Shown piece after piece: positions 35,794 through 45,835 of a stretch of 64,000 nucleotides of DNA. Made by a program: the position numbers and the translations under genes. The stretch comes from an uncultured Bacillota bacterium. GTDB lineage: Bacteria > Bacillota_I > Bacilli_A > RF39 > UBA660. The notes under the pieces were generated by a model. That model was not told where the DNA came from. It did no database searches and saw only the letters and a list, made by a program, of their open reading frames with translations. The stretch lies in assembly GCA_958428295.1 (NCBI GenBank), contig CAUAFL010000001.1, forward strand, positions 62,001-126,000, written 5' to 3'. The first letter of the stretch is position 1, and every line of letters begins with the position of its first letter.

Positions 35794-37893
35794 ATGTATC
35801 AAAATAATCCAGAAGCAGAAGAAAAAGTATTAGAAAAGTATGGTCGTAATATTAATGAAGCAGTAAAACTAGGGAAGATTGATCCTGTCATTGGTCGTGA
35901 TGAGGAAATTCGCAGTATTACCCGTATTTTATCACGTAAAACTAAAAATAATCCGGTATTAATTGGCGAACCAGGGGTTGGAAAAACAGCGATTGTGGAA
36001 GGATTAGCGTTACGTATTGTTAAAGGAGATGTGCCCGCTAGTCTTAAAAATAAAATTGTTTGGGAGTTAGATATGGCTTCTTTAATTGCTGGTGCTAAGT
36101 ATCGTGGGGAGTTTGAGGAACGTCTTAAAAATGTTTTGAATGAGGTAAAGAAAAGCGAAGGCACGATTATTATGTTTATTGATGAAATTCATACAATTGT
36201 TGGCTCTGGTAATATGGAAGGGGCGATGGATACTTCTAATATTTTAAAACCAATGTTGGCTCGTGGAGAAATTCATGTTATTGGCGCTACTACCTTAAAT
36301 GAGTATCGTAAGTATATTGAAAAAGATGGTGCTTTAGAAAGACGTTTTCAAAAGATAAAGGTTAGTGAACCAACAGTAGAGGACACCATCACAATTTTAC
36401 GTGGCTTAAAAGAGCGTTTTGAAATTCATCATGGGGTAACGATTCAAGATAAGGCGATTATTGCGGCGGCTACGTTATCTAATCGTTATATTACAGATCG
36501 CTTTTTACCCGATAAAGCTATTGATTTAGTTGATGAAGCTTGTGCAACGATTCGGGTACAAATGGATTCAGTACCTAATGAGTTAGATGCTCTTACTAGA
36601 AAAATTATGCGTTTGGAAATTGAGCGTCAAGCAATTAAAAAAGAAAAAGATCAATTGTCTTTAAAACGGAAAGAAGAAATAGATTCTCAGTTAACGCAGT
36701 TAAAAGAGGAGGAACGACGCTATAAAGATGCTTGGGAAAATGAAAAAACTTTAAATGATCGGGTTCAAGCTAAGAAAAAGGAATTGGAAAAGGCACGTTT
36801 TGATTTGGAACAGGCTGAAAATGCTTATGATTTAGAAAGTGCTGCTCGCCTTCGGCACGGCGAAATTCCTACCTTGGAAAAAGAATTACAAGAATTGAAA
36901 ACTAAAAATGATAATAAGTTATTAAGTGACACAGTTAGCGAAGAAGATATTGCCGGAATCATTTCTAAGTGGACCAATATTCCTCTTAGTAAATTAGTTA
37001 GTAGTGAAAAGGAAAAGTTGTTACAGTTAGAGGATCATATGAAGTTGCGTGTAATGGGACAGGACGAAGCTTTACATTTAGTGAGTGAAGCCATCATTAA
37101 GTCACGTAGTGGGATTAAAGATCCTAACCGTCCTATTGGCTCCTTTATCTTTTTAGGACCAACGGGTGTTGGTAAAACAGAGGTAGCAAGAACCTTGGCA
37201 AGTGAATTGTTTGATGACGAGAAGCATATGGTGCGTATTGATATGAGCGAGTATATGGAAAAGTTTAGTGTTTCGCGTCTAATTGGTTCGCCACCTGGAT
37301 ATGTGGGTTATGAAGAAGGTGGTCAGTTGACAGAAGCTGTTCGCCGTAATCCATATAGTATTGTTTTGTTTGATGAAATCGAGAAGGCTCATCCAGAAGT
37401 GTTAAATCTATTGTTACAAATTTTGGATGATGGCCGTATTACAGATTCTAATGGACGAACAGTTGATTTTAAAAATACAATTATTATTATGACTTCTAAT
37501 CTTGGTAGTGAACATATTTTAGAAGGAGATACCAGTCAAGTATTAAGTGAGTTGCGTTCTACTTTTCGGCCAGAATTCATTAATCGTATTGATGAAGTTA
37601 TTGTTTTTAAACCACTTTCTAAAGCAGTTATTTATCAAATTCTAGACAAGATTATCCTAGAGATAGAAAAACGTTTACAGAGCGAGGATATTCATCTTCA
37701 ATTAACATCTGCTGCGAAAGATTATTTAGTGACGCAAGGTTATGATGTCAATTATGGAGCTCGTCCTTTGAAAAGAGAGGTTAGTAAGACCATTGAAAGT
37801 CTATTAGCTCATGAATTAATCAAAGGTGATATTGTCTATGGCACGACATTTACTTTTGATGTTAAAAACGAAAATATTTACATTAAGAAATAG
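35794..37893 (+). CDS. clpB: ClpB disaggregase lacking the N-terminal domain
   Basis: ClpB is the AAA+ protein disaggregase working with DnaK. The 699 residues begin almost directly at AAA module D1 (Walker A GEPGVGKT near 57), run through the long coiled-coil M-domain (about 265-405, starting [19 protein letters not shown]) and module D2 (Walker A GPTGVGKT near 455, then [22 protein letters not shown] split over the pore region). No ClpP-docking LGF loop is seen, which favours ClpB over ClpC/ClpE. The missing N domain and CIRCE control recall Mycoplasma ClpB. Confidence 0.93.
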   Translation: MYQNNPEAEEKVLEKYGRNINEAVKLGKIDPVIGRDEEIRSITRILSRKTKNNPVLIGEPGVGKTAIVEGLALRIVKGDVPASLKNKIVWELDMASLIAGAKYRGEFEERLKNVLNEVKKSEGTIIMFIDEIHTIVGSGNMEGAMDTSNILKPMLARGEIHVIGATTLNEYRKYIEKDGALERRFQKIKVSEPTVEDTITILRGLKERFEIHHGVTIQDKAIIAAATLSNRYITDRFLPDKAIDLVDEACATIRVQMDSVPNELDALTRKIMRLEIERQAIKKEKDQLSLKRKEEIDSQLTQLKEEERRYKDAWENEKTLNDRVQAKKKELEKARFDLEQAENAYDLESAARLRHGEIPTLEKELQELKTKNDNKLLSDTVSEEDIAGIISKWTNIPLSKLVSSEKEKLLQLEDHMKLRVMGQDEALHLVSEAIIKSRSGIKDPNRPIGSFIFLGPTGVGKTEVARTLASELFDDEKHMVRIDMSEYMEKFSVSRLIGSPPGYVGYEEGGQLTEAVRRNPYSIVLFDEIEKAHPEVLNLLLQILDDGRITDSNGRTVDFKNTIIIMTSNLGSEHILEGDTSQVLSELRSTFRPEFINRIDEVIVFKPLSKAVIYQILDKIILEIEKRLQSEDIHLQLTSAAKDYLVTQGYDVNYGARPLKREVSKTIESLLAHELIKGDIVYGTTFTFDVKNENIYIKK

Positions 37894-37917
37894 CCATTAT
37901 TGATTATCAATAAAGTG

Positions 37918-37956
37918 AAAAGAGCATTTAGAATAAAATGGCTCTTTTTATTTTTG
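37918..37956 (+). terminator. Terminator after clpB
   Basis: AAAAGAGC and GCTCTTTTT arms with a loop of about 15 bases; T-rich downstream. Confidence 0.65.
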
Positions 37957-37992
37957 TGCAGTAAGAAAGATAGTAGCAATCTATATTTATCT

Positions 37993-38577
37993 TTATTTCT
38001 CTATATTACTGATGATAACTAGTTGTTTATCTTTATGCTGTTTACTGCATGTTGTTAATATCAATTGATCGGTTGTATTTTGTGGTAATTGAATGCTACC
38101 TTTTTTTACTTGTTCTTCAATTTTTACGATCTTGTAAGTATAGATTTCGTTTTGGTAGTTTAAAATTAGTTTGTCTTTTAATTGTAATTTGTCTAGTTCA
38201 TTAAAGAGAGCTTTATCTCCTGTTCCAGAGTGAGCGGCTAGAAAAACAATACTGTTTTTAGTTCCTGGTAAAATAGATCCTTGAAGAATGGTCACATTCT
38301 CCTCGACATTATTATGCTTACTCTCAAAAGGATAGATAGATTGATTTAGGTTAATTTTGGGAATACTGAGTGTGGCCAGGATTTGTTCTTGTGAAATTTT
38401 GGAGGTAGATATTTTTGCTTGTGTAGGGGCAATATTTTGATTAGTATGATTAGTAGCTGTTGCAATAGACGTGTTAATGGTCTTTGAGGAAATAGGAGGC
38501 TTTTGATGATAGATGAGAAAACAACTGGTTAAATATCCTCCTATGATTAACAAATTAGGCCATTTTATTTTTGACAT
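37993..38577 (-). CDS. Sortase lacking the expected catalytic arginine
   Basis: Sortases cleave sorting signals and attach surface proteins to the wall or to pilin partners. After an N-terminal membrane helix (about 8-24) and a linker, the beta-barrel has VFLAAHSG (His116) and LILTTCS (Cys177), the expected pair. The strand after the Cys, where an Arg completes the triad, reads HKDKQLVIIS, and there is no Arg between Cys177 and the C-terminus at 194. The gene overlaps the adhesin gene upstream by 23 bases, so they form a dedicated substrate-enzyme operon. Confidence 0.88.
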   Translation of the reverse strand: MSKIKWPNLLIIGGYLTSCFLIYHQKPPISSKTINTSIATATNHTNQNIAPTQAKISTSKISQEQILATLSIPKINLNQSIYPFESKHNNVEENVTILQGSILPGTKNSIVFLAAHSGTGDKALFNELDKLQLKDKLILNYQNEIYTYKIVKIEEQVKKGSIQLPQNTTDQLILTTCSKQHKDKQLVIISNIEK

Positions 38578-40057
38578 AGAAACCTCCTAGGGCTAGGCAT
38601 AACTCTAACAGTGAAAAATAACTAGCCTTTTTACTATGACTTGCTGTATTAGGTACTGGGACTTCGATTATTTTTTTCTGTTCTTGGTAGTCGTATACTT
38701 TGTAATGATAATTTTTATCCATGCTCTCAATGAAAATGTTGAAAGGTTTTGTTTTTGTATAACCTTCTGTGGTTGTGAGTTGTTCTATGATATAGTGCCC
38801 ATATGGCAGAATAATCTCGGCTTGTCCATTTTTATCAGTGGTGATTTTATTAATGAGTTGTTGTTGCTGATTGTATATAGCAAAGGTTATATTTGCTTCT
38901 GCGGTCATTACTTGATGATTACCATAACTTTTTTCGATCACTACCTTTTGTTTTATTACTTCGTTTGACACTTGTAAATGTGTTTTGGGTGTTTCCTTGG
39001 TAATATTGATAGTATAAGTTTTATTATTTGGTTGGTAACCAATTCCTGTTGTTGTCTCTTGTAAGTAGTAAGTACCAAATGAAATTAATGGTTGTTCCCC
39101 GGTTCCTATGATTTTAGCAGTCATGTTGGCATTTAGGGCCACATCGGTTATTTTTTGCTTTTGATCATTGTATAAAGTGAAGATTGTTCCCTTTAAAGAG
39201 GCTTCTCCAGGACTTGTGATTGTTTTAGTGTCTTGATCTATTTTTTCAATAGTTATTTCTGGTTGATAGAAGCAAAAGTTAACAGTGGCATAGCGAATAT
39301 TGGGAGAGCCAATGGTCATCAATTGTTGATTTTCCCCATTGTAGTAGAATAGAATATTATTACTTCCATCGTTATCATAACTTTTGAAACCTTGTTCAAA
39401 GCATCCTTCTTTGTTTCCTTTCACCGTTAGATCATTTCCTTTAAAGGTGATATTATCAGGTAGATTAGAGGTTAGACCAAAGAATTTTAATACTTCATTG
39501 TTATCATGGATTTTCAGTGTTTGACCAACGATGCCATGGTAAGTATTTTGATTGATGCTGGGCATTCTTCTACTGTCTTTAATTATTGTTTCTAGCTGAA
39601 TTATTTCAGAATGATAGGGATCAATTCTTTTACCATTTAATCCGTCAGTGAAATAAAAGTCATTTTGTGGTTCCATTGTTTTCCAAATTAATAGTTGCGT
39701 AAGAGCATACCATTTAGGATCTGTGTGATCAGAGTAACCATAGCCAAAGGCTGCCAGGTCCGTGACTCTTTCCTTTGTTTTTTGATCCATATTTTCTGGT
39801 GTTTCTTTTCCAATATAGGAATTGTTTGTAGGATCGAAGGTGACGAAAGGTTGGAGACAGTAGGCAGCTTTGTCATCATTAGTACGGCGAAAAAAACGAG
39901 CTTTTTGATAATATTTAGTTGTTCCATCAAATCTTACTAAATAGATATTATCAATATATTCTCCTTCATAAAATTGTGCTGTTTGAGCGGTGACAGTTTT
40001 TGTTCCTGTTAAAAACAAAATACAGGATAATGCTAAGATAATTATTACTTTTTTCAT
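38555..40057 (-). CDS. Thioester-domain adhesin with SpaA-type repeats and sorting signal
   Basis: This is a secreted surface protein of 500 residues. Residues 1-24 form a signal peptide. A Cys-Gln thioester domain follows (about 30-250) with Cys67 in AAYCLQP and Gln121 in LTQLLIW, able to form an internal thioester that binds host targets covalently. Then come two SpaA/Cna-B-like domains (about 265-365, 370-460; EKIDQDTKTI..., IEKSYGNHQV) and a C-terminal VPNTA sorting motif near 468 with a hydrophobic stretch, though only a short basic tail (KNKMA). The sortase overlaps its 3' end. Confidence 0.88.
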   Translation of the reverse strand: MKKVIIILALSCILFLTGTKTVTAQTAQFYEGEYIDNIYLVRFDGTTKYYQKARFFRRTNDDKAAYCLQPFVTFDPTNNSYIGKETPENMDQKTKERVTDLAAFGYGYSDHTDPKWYALTQLLIWKTMEPQNDFYFTDGLNGKRIDPYHSEIIQLETIIKDSRRMPSINQNTYHGIVGQTLKIHDNNEVLKFFGLTSNLPDNITFKGNDLTVKGNKEGCFEQGFKSYDNDGSNNILFYYNGENQQLMTIGSPNIRYATVNFCFYQPEITIEKIDQDTKTITSPGEASLKGTIFTLYNDQKQKITDVALNANMTAKIIGTGEQPLISFGTYYLQETTTGIGYQPNNKTYTINITKETPKTHLQVSNEVIKQKVVIEKSYGNHQVMTAEANITFAIYNQQQQLINKITTDKNGQAEIILPYGHYIIEQLTTTEGYTKTKPFNIFIESMDKNYHYKVYDYQEQKKIIEVPVPNTASHSKKASYFSLLELCLALGGFYVKNKMA

Positions 40058-40226
40058 AAAATTCCTCCTTTTTCTTAACGATTGTTACCATATCAAAAGC
40101 TTTTGTGTTTGACAAATAACGAAAAGAAAGAATTGATTTGTATTTTCAGAGGAAATTAGCATTTTCGTAAATGATTTACTTTTTTTTTGTTTTCTTTTTT
40201 AGGAGAAAGAAATATTTAAACTTCTA

Positions 40227-40255
40227 TTGACAAATTTTTTATTTGTGCATATATT
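40227..40255 (+). promoter_or_regulatory. Promoter of the arsR-type/ATPase operon
   Basis: TTGACA at 40227-40232, TATATT at 40250-40255, 17-base spacer. Confidence 0.8.
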
Positions 40256-40257
40256 TA

Positions 40258-40279
40258 TATATGAACACATATTCATATA
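40258..40279 (+). promoter_or_regulatory. ArsR-family operator
   Basis: TATATGAA, six bases, TTCATATA: a perfect 8-bp dyad just after the -10 box, similar to the ATATGAA-type sites of SmtB/CzrA repressors. It would block transcription of the operon when metal-free repressor is bound. Confidence 0.8.
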
Positions 40280-40294
40280 AGAAAGGAGCATTTC

Positions 40295-40612
40295 ATGAGT
40301 GATGTTTTAATTACAAAATTGTCTTTATTTTATAAAGTATTTGGTGATGAGAATCGGTTACGTATATTATTTTTACTCAAAGACCATAGTTACAAGGTTA
40401 GTGACTTAACGGAGCAGTTGGCGATCAGTCAGTCAGCGGTATCGCATCAATTACAATTATTGCGTCAATTAGATTTAGTGAAGGGTGAAAAACGTGGTAA
40501 GGAAGTTTATTATTCTTTATCTGATCATCATATTACAACGATTCTAGATGATGGTGTTGAACATATTGAGGAGGCTAATCGTGGTGAAAAAACAGCAGTT
40601 AATGTTAGGTAG
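40295..40612 (+). CDS. ArsR/SmtB-family zinc-sensing repressor
   Basis: This 105-residue winged-helix repressor has helix-turn-helix residues VSDLTEQLAISQSAVSHQL. The C-terminal alpha-5 helix reads SDHHITTILDDGVEHIEE. Asp77, His79, His90 and Glu93 match the Asp-X-His-X10-His-X2-Glu zinc site of SmtB. No N-terminal CxxC (alpha-3N) cadmium site is present. So zinc, or cobalt, is the likely ligand. The ATPase gene starts inside this gene, with an operator at 40258. Confidence 0.93.
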   Translation: MSDVLITKLSLFYKVFGDENRLRILFLLKDHSYKVSDLTEQLAISQSAVSHQLQLLRQLDLVKGEKRGKEVYYSLSDHHITTILDDGVEHIEEANRGEKTAVNVR

Positions 40613-42395
40613 TCTGTGTTACCTTATTGCTTTGGTAAGTCAGTTAGGAGGGCTTTATGTCGTTGCTTATGTAATTCTTAGTTATGATGTTTTTTATAAA
40701 GCTTGTAAAAATTTATGCCATAAAGAGTTATTTGACGAAAATTTTTTAATGATAATTGCTACTCTTGGTGCTTTTATTATTAAACAATACCCAGAGGCCG
40801 TAGTAGTTATGCTCTTTTATCAAATTGGTGAAAGTTTATCAGATTATGCGGTTGCTAATTCTCGGGAGAAAATAGTTTCATTAATGGATTTACGGAGTGA
40901 TCGGGCTCGTCTTATTATTGAAGGACAAGAAAAAATAGTACCCCCTGAGGAAGTTGCCGTAGGCGATATCTTGTTAGTACAGCCTGGAGAAAAAATTCCT
41001 CTTGATGGAAAAATAGTGAAAGGTAATGCTAGTTTGGATATGAAGTCTTTGACAGGAGAAGCCATGTATGTAGAAGTTTTTCCAAATCAAGAAGTATTAA
41101 GTGGCAGTATTGTTCTTAATCGTCCTTTGTATATTGAGGTTCAAAAACCTTTAGCTAGTTCTACTGTTACTAAAATTCTTGATTTAATTGAAAATGTTAC
41201 TGAATCTAAAACAATAACAGAACGCTTTATTACTCGTTTTGCCAAAGTATATACTCCCGTTGTTTGCTTTCTATCCTTATTGCTATTTCTTGTTCCCACG
41301 CTTTTCTTTCAAGGAGAGGCTACTATTTGGGGGTATCGGGCTCTTGTCTTTTTAGTTATTTCCTGTCCTTGTGCGTTAGTCATTTCAGTGCCTTTAGGAT
41401 TTTTCTGTGGGATAGGTCGTGCTACTAAAGAGGGCGTATTAGTCAAAAGTACGAGTGTTTTAGAGGATTTAAGTCATATTGGTACGTTTCTTTATGATAA
41501 GACAGGCACACTTACAGAGGGACGCTTTGTAGTTACTGAGGTAAAGCCAGTTCAAGATTTTACTAAAGATCAATTGCTAGAATGGACTAAAGCTGCGGAA
41601 CTTTTTTCGACACATCCATTAGCGAAGGCCTTACAGTTAGCCTGTTCAAAAACAATTAGTAAAAAGGAAGTATCACAATTAGAAGAACGTGCAGGATTTG
41701 GTATTACTTGCTTTTATCAAGGAAAAAAATTGTTGGTTGGCAATGAAAAAATGTTACAGCAAGCCCAAATAGATATTTCATCTTCTAATTTAGGAACTGT
41801 CATTTATATTGTAGTAGATGATGTGTATGCAGGGTCAATTACTTTAAATGATGTTTTAAAGGATACTAGTAAACAGGCGGTGTGCTTTTTTCGGGATTCT
41901 GGAGTTGAACAGGTAATGTTAACGGGAGATAATCGCCAATTGGCTTCTCATTATGCAAAAAAATTGGGAATTTCTTATCGAGCCTCTTTATTACCAGCTG
42001 ATAAAGTTAAAATAGTTCAACAGTATGTAGAGAAAAGTGATCAATTGGTAGCTTTTGTTGGAGATGGTATCAATGATGCTCCGGCACTGGTTAGTAGTGA
42101 TATTGGTATTTCTATGGGGAGTATTGGTAGTGATGCAGCGATTGAAGCAAGTGATGTTGTTTTAATGGAAGATGATTTACTTGCTTTAGCAAAAGTAGTT
42201 ATGATTAGTCGTTATACGAATCGGAAGGTAAGAGTGAATATTATTTTTGCATTAGCTGTAAAAGTGATCATTTTAATATTAGGAAGTGTTGGTTTTGCTT
42301 CTATTTGGTGGGCTGTTTTTGCTGATGTAGGAGTCAGTTTGTTAGCAATATTAAATAGTTTGCTAATATTACGGCTACCATTAAAAGATTATTAG
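40581..42395 (+). CDS. P1B-type Zn/Cd-exporting ATPase
   Basis: This heavy-metal ATPase of about 604 residues has no N-terminal heavy-metal domain. Seen are the metal-binding helix VISCPCALVISVPLG, phosphorylation site DKTGTLTEG, HP motif in STHPLAKAL, ATP site GDGINDAPAL and the hinge TGDN. The later membrane segments have Lys in ALAVKVIIL and Asp-Gly in ADVGVSL, which mark the P1B-2 class (Zn, Cd, Pb). The start GTG 40581 (or GTG 40584) has GAGGAG at 40568-40573 and overlaps the regulator. Confidence 0.93.
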   Translation: MVKKQQLMLGSLCYLIALVSQLGGLYVVAYVILSYDVFYKACKNLCHKELFDENFLMIIATLGAFIIKQYPEAVVVMLFYQIGESLSDYAVANSREKIVSLMDLRSDRARLIIEGQEKIVPPEEVAVGDILLVQPGEKIPLDGKIVKGNASLDMKSLTGEAMYVEVFPNQEVLSGSIVLNRPLYIEVQKPLASSTVTKILDLIENVTESKTITERFITRFAKVYTPVVCFLSLLLFLVPTLFFQGEATIWGYRALVFLVISCPCALVISVPLGFFCGIGRATKEGVLVKSTSVLEDLSHIGTFLYDKTGTLTEGRFVVTEVKPVQDFTKDQLLEWTKAAELFSTHPLAKALQLACSKTISKKEVSQLEERAGFGITCFYQGKKLLVGNEKMLQQAQIDISSSNLGTVIYIVVDDVYAGSITLNDVLKDTSKQAVCFFRDSGVEQVMLTGDNRQLASHYAKKLGISYRASLLPADKVKIVQQYVEKSDQLVAFVGDGINDAPALVSSDIGISMGSIGSDAAIEASDVVLMEDDLLALAKVVMISRYTNRKVRVNIIFALAVKVIILILGSVGFASIWWAVFADVGVSLLAILNSLLILRLPLKDY

Positions 42396-42478
42396 GATCG
42401 GATTTTATTTAAAGAATAATGTAAAACTTAATACATTTCATTGATTAATCGTTTATACTAATAAAAGGGGGAATTAGA

Positions 42479-43150
42479 ATGAGTCAAGGAAAGTTAATTG
42501 TGATAGAAGGTGCTGGAGATGGTGTTGGAAAGACGGTGCAATGTAATTATTTAAAAGAACGGTTACAAGGAGAAGGGTACCAAGTAGTCAGTCATCATTT
42601 TCCTAGTTATGGTAGTAAAGGTGCCCAGTTAGTGGAAGCATATTTGGAAGGACAATTAGGAGATAAAGAAGAATTATCGCCTTATTTAGTGACTAGTTTC
42701 TATGCTATGGATCGGGCATATAGTTTTATTACGGAATTAAATCAGTTGTATCAAGAGGGTGCTATTCTTTTACTGGATCGTTATACTACATCAACTTTAA
42801 TTTATCAAAGTATTTTTTTTGAAGGTCAAAAGAAGAAAGAAGATTTTTTTGAATGGGTTAATCAATATGAATATGAGTTATTGGGTTTGCCACAACCAGA
42901 TATAGTGTTATTTTTAACAGCACCTGAAGAATTATTGCTTTCTCTTCGCAAGCAGCGTCTTGATAATGAAGGAATCGCTAATGATATTCATGAACGTGAT
43001 TTGCTTTTTTTGCATCAAGTTTATGAAAATGCGCAAATGGTAGCAGATTATTTTCAGTGGCAACCAATTGAGTGTAGTGCTGAGGGAAAATTATTATCGG
43101 TGGAACAAATTCATGGTAAAGTTTATCATAAGGTAAAGGGAATATTATGA
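42479..43150 (+). CDS. tmk: Thymidylate kinase
   Basis: It phosphorylates dTMP to dTDP in the nucleotide pathway. The 223 residues start SQGKLIVIEGAGDGVGKT (P-loop), with DRYTTSTLIYQ as the DR-Y motif, and the lid region near LRKQRLDNEGIANDIHERD. GGGGGAATT precedes ATG 42479. It overlaps the next gene by 4 bases (ATGA). Confidence 0.92.
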   Translation: MSQGKLIVIEGAGDGVGKTVQCNYLKERLQGEGYQVVSHHFPSYGSKGAQLVEAYLEGQLGDKEELSPYLVTSFYAMDRAYSFITELNQLYQEGAILLLDRYTTSTLIYQSIFFEGQKKKEDFFEWVNQYEYELLGLPQPDIVLFLTAPEELLLSLRKQRLDNEGIANDIHERDLLFLHQVYENAQMVADYFQWQPIECSAEGKLLSVEQIHGKVYHKVKGIL

Positions 43151-43386
43151 GAGAAGTAGTAAGTGGTCAGTTGTATCGCCATTTTAAAGGACATATTTAT
43201 AAAGTATTATGTATTGCGAAAGATAGTGAGACGTTGAAAGAGCAAGTAGTGTATCAAAATATTAAAGATGAGAAGGCCATTTGGGTGCGTGATAAGGTAG
43301 CATTTTTGTCTAGAGTGGATTGTAATAAGTATAAGGAAGCTTCCCAAATATACCGTTTTGAACAACTGGATGTCGAGGATAAGTAG
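43147..43386 (+). CDS. DUF1653 domain protein
   Basis: A 79-residue cytoplasmic protein with the family pattern GQLYRHFKGHIYKVLCIAKDSET and VYQNIKDEKAIWVRDKVAFLSRV. Function is unknown. It shares an ATGA overlap with tmk, so it is cotranscribed and probably cotranslated with it. Confidence 0.88.
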   Translation: MREVVSGQLYRHFKGHIYKVLCIAKDSETLKEQVVYQNIKDEKAIWVRDKVAFLSRVDCNKYKEASQIYRFEQLDVEDK

Positions 43387-43438
43387 TGGTTTTTTTGATT
43401 AGATCGGTATATAATAGTGGTGAAAGAAGGAATGTACT

Positions 43439-45034
43439 TTGACGGATTTGGAAATTGTAAATAAAACTGCGGCTGGTGATATAAATGAGATTGCTACTAA
43501 ATTAGGATTATCTTCTTCGCAGTATGTCATGTATGGAGAAAATAAGGCCAAGGTTCTTTTAGAACCAACTCAAAAGCGAGGAAAGTTAATTTTAGTGACA
43601 GCTATTAATCCAACTCCTTATGGAGAAGGGAAGACCACCGTTAGTATTGGTTTAGCAGATGCTTTTCAGGCGTTGGGCGAACATGTGTGCTTATCGTTAC
43701 GTGAACCATCTTTAGGTCCTGTATTTGGAATGAAAGGGGGCGCGACCGGTGGGGGATACAGTCAAGTGTTACCCATGGTAGATATTAATCTTCATTTTAC
43801 AGGTGATTTTCATGCGATTACAGCGGCTAATAATTTGATTAGTGCTGCTATTTATAATCATATTGCTCATGGAAATTCTTTAGGAATTACCGATGTTGTG
43901 TTTGATCGTTGTTTAGATGTTAATGATCGCACTTTACGTAATATTGAGTTTACTTGTGCCGGCAAGAGCTATACTGATCATTTTCGGATTACCTCGGCTT
44001 CAGAAATTATGGCGTTGTTTTGTCTAGCTAGTGATATGAATGATTTAAAGATGCGCTTAGGTAGAATTATAGTAGGTTTTACTGAAAATAAAAAAGCGAT
44101 TACAGTACATGATTTAAAGTTAGAGGGTGCTTTGACAGTGTTATTAAAAGAGGCATTTTCTCCAAACTTAGTACAAACATTAGAACAAACGCCAGCGCTT
44201 ATTCATGGTGGACCATTTGCAAATATTGCCCATGGTTGTAGTAGTATTAAAGCAACAAATTTAGCTTTGGAACTTAGTGATTATGTTATTACGGAAGCTG
44301 GTTTTGGCTCAGATCTGGGAGCGGAGAAATTTTTAGATATTGTTTGTCCAGTGGCTGGCTATCAACCTAATGCAATCGTTTTAGTCGCTACTATTCGTGC
44401 TTTAAAATATCATGGAAAAAATGATTTAGCTAGTGGTCTTTGTAATTTACAGGCACATCTTGATCATTTAGAAAATTATCAAGTTCCCATCATTGTTTGT
44501 TTAAATCGCTTTGCTGATGATACAGATTTAGATATTGAAGTTGTTCAGAATTACTGTCAAAAGGTAGGTGTTTGCTGTGAGGTTAGTACGGCTTATGCAT
44601 TAGGAGGGAAGGGTGCTATTAACTTAGCTAAAACGGTACGAGCGCACGCTAATTCTTGCTCAAATTTTCAACCACTAGTCACTAATCAGATGACTATCGA
44701 TGAAAAATTGACAGAATTAAGTCATAAAGTTTACCACGTGAAAGAAATTGTGTATAGCGATACGGCGAAAGAAAAATTAGCTATTATTGATCAGTTAGGT
44801 TTATCTTATCTTCCTGTTTGTGTTGCTAAAACACAATATTCTATTTCTGATGATAAGAAACTGTTGGGCTATCCAGAAGCTTCCATGATGACGGTTAGTG
44901 ATATTGTTTTGCATCAAGGGGCTGGTTTCATTACTGTTCTATTAGGGGATATTATGACAATGCCTGGATTACCACTTAGTCCTAATTATGAAAAAATCGA
45001 TATTGTCAATGGAGAAATTACAGGTATTTTTTAA
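43439..45034 (+). CDS. fhs: Formate-tetrahydrofolate ligase
   Basis: Fhs makes 10-formyl-THF from formate, ATP and THF for one-carbon metabolism. The protein is 531 residues (the family is often about 555). The P-loop is TPYGEGKTT (59-67). LREPSLGPVFGMKGGATGGG and GPFANIAHGCSS are strongly conserved family motifs. TTG 43439 is the likely start, with AGAAGG at about 43425. A TATAAT box at 43410-43415 precedes it. Confidence 0.95.
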   Translation: MTDLEIVNKTAAGDINEIATKLGLSSSQYVMYGENKAKVLLEPTQKRGKLILVTAINPTPYGEGKTTVSIGLADAFQALGEHVCLSLREPSLGPVFGMKGGATGGGYSQVLPMVDINLHFTGDFHAITAANNLISAAIYNHIAHGNSLGITDVVFDRCLDVNDRTLRNIEFTCAGKSYTDHFRITSASEIMALFCLASDMNDLKMRLGRIIVGFTENKKAITVHDLKLEGALTVLLKEAFSPNLVQTLEQTPALIHGGPFANIAHGCSSIKATNLALELSDYVITEAGFGSDLGAEKFLDIVCPVAGYQPNAIVLVATIRALKYHGKNDLASGLCNLQAHLDHLENYQVPIIVCLNRFADDTDLDIEVVQNYCQKVGVCCEVSTAYALGGKGAINLAKTVRAHANSCSNFQPLVTNQMTIDEKLTELSHKVYHVKEIVYSDTAKEKLAIIDQLGLSYLPVCVAKTQYSISDDKKLLGYPEASMMTVSDIVLHQGAGFITVLLGDIMTMPGLPLSPNYEKIDIVNGEITGIF

Positions 45035-45068
45035 CAATTTTAATCCATACTATGAGTGGTGAAATGGT

Positions 45069-45776
45069 ATGGGTTATTTGATGATTTTAGGAAAAGGGTT
45101 AACGTCTATTTTTGTTTTATTTGTCTTATCTAAAGTGATGGGGCGCAAACAAGTTAGTGAGTTGAATTTATTTGATTATATTATAGGTATTAGTATTGGA
45201 TCGATTGCTGCTGAGATGACGCTCAATAGTGATATTAATTTTTATGAAGGAGTTTTCGCTATTGCTATTTATGCTATTGTAGCATATTTGATCACGTTGT
45301 TAACCATTAAGAGTATGCGTGCTCGTCGATTAATTACGGGAACGCCTACGATATTAATTCAACGAGGCAAGATTTTATATAAAAATTTACGTAAGAGCAA
45401 AATAGATATTAATGATTTATTACAGGAAGCTAGGACGAGTGGTTATTTTGATCTTAGTCAAGTAGAATATGCATTGATGGAACCTAATGGGAAGCTTAGT
45501 TTTTTACTTAAGAGTAAGTATCAACCGGTAACTCGTAAGGATATGAAGTTAAAGACAACGTATGAAGGTTTATGTGCTGATGTCATTATTGATGGTAAAA
45601 TTATGAAGGAAAACTTAAAAGTCTTAGGAAAAGATGAAAAATGGTTATTAACAAGACTTCATCATCATCATTATGAAGATATTGATAATATTTTACTAGT
45701 AATATTAGACAGTAATGAGCAATTGACTATTTATGAAAAAAATCAAGAGTTGGTAGAAGAAAAAATTCTCGAATAA
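45069..45776 (+). CDS. DUF421 (YetF-like) membrane protein
   Basis: The first 80 residues give three membrane helices with the family motif FVLSKVMGRKQVSELNLFDYIIGISIGSIAAE in pieces (SKVMGRKQVSELNLFDY). The rest is a cytoplasmic domain (TPTILIQRGKILYKNLRKSKID, QARTSGYFDLSQVEYALMEPNG). Homologues affect spore or wall properties in Bacillus; the biochemical role is unknown. The start is ATG 45069, inside a coupled cluster after fhs. Confidence 0.88.
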   Translation: MGYLMILGKGLTSIFVLFVLSKVMGRKQVSELNLFDYIIGISIGSIAAEMTLNSDINFYEGVFAIAIYAIVAYLITLLTIKSMRARRLITGTPTILIQRGKILYKNLRKSKIDINDLLQEARTSGYFDLSQVEYALMEPNGKLSFLLKSKYQPVTRKDMKLKTTYEGLCADVIIDGKIMKENLKVLGKDEKWLLTRLHHHHYEDIDNILLVILDSNEQLTIYEKNQELVEEKILE

Positions 45777-45782
45777 GCTCGC

Positions 45783-45811
45783 TTGACAAAAAGGAGTTTA
45801 CCCCTTATCAT
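45783..45811 (+). promoter_or_regulatory. Promoter of corA-like gene
   Basis: TTGACA at 45783-45788 and TATCAT at 45806-45811, 17-base spacer. Confidence 0.7.
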
Positions 45812-45835
45812 GAGAAAAGATGGTGAGGTGTAAGG

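Noticed and set aside
39688..39940. Short frames on both strands inside the adhesin gene
   Set aside because: They overlap the thioester domain coding sequence and show no independent signals.
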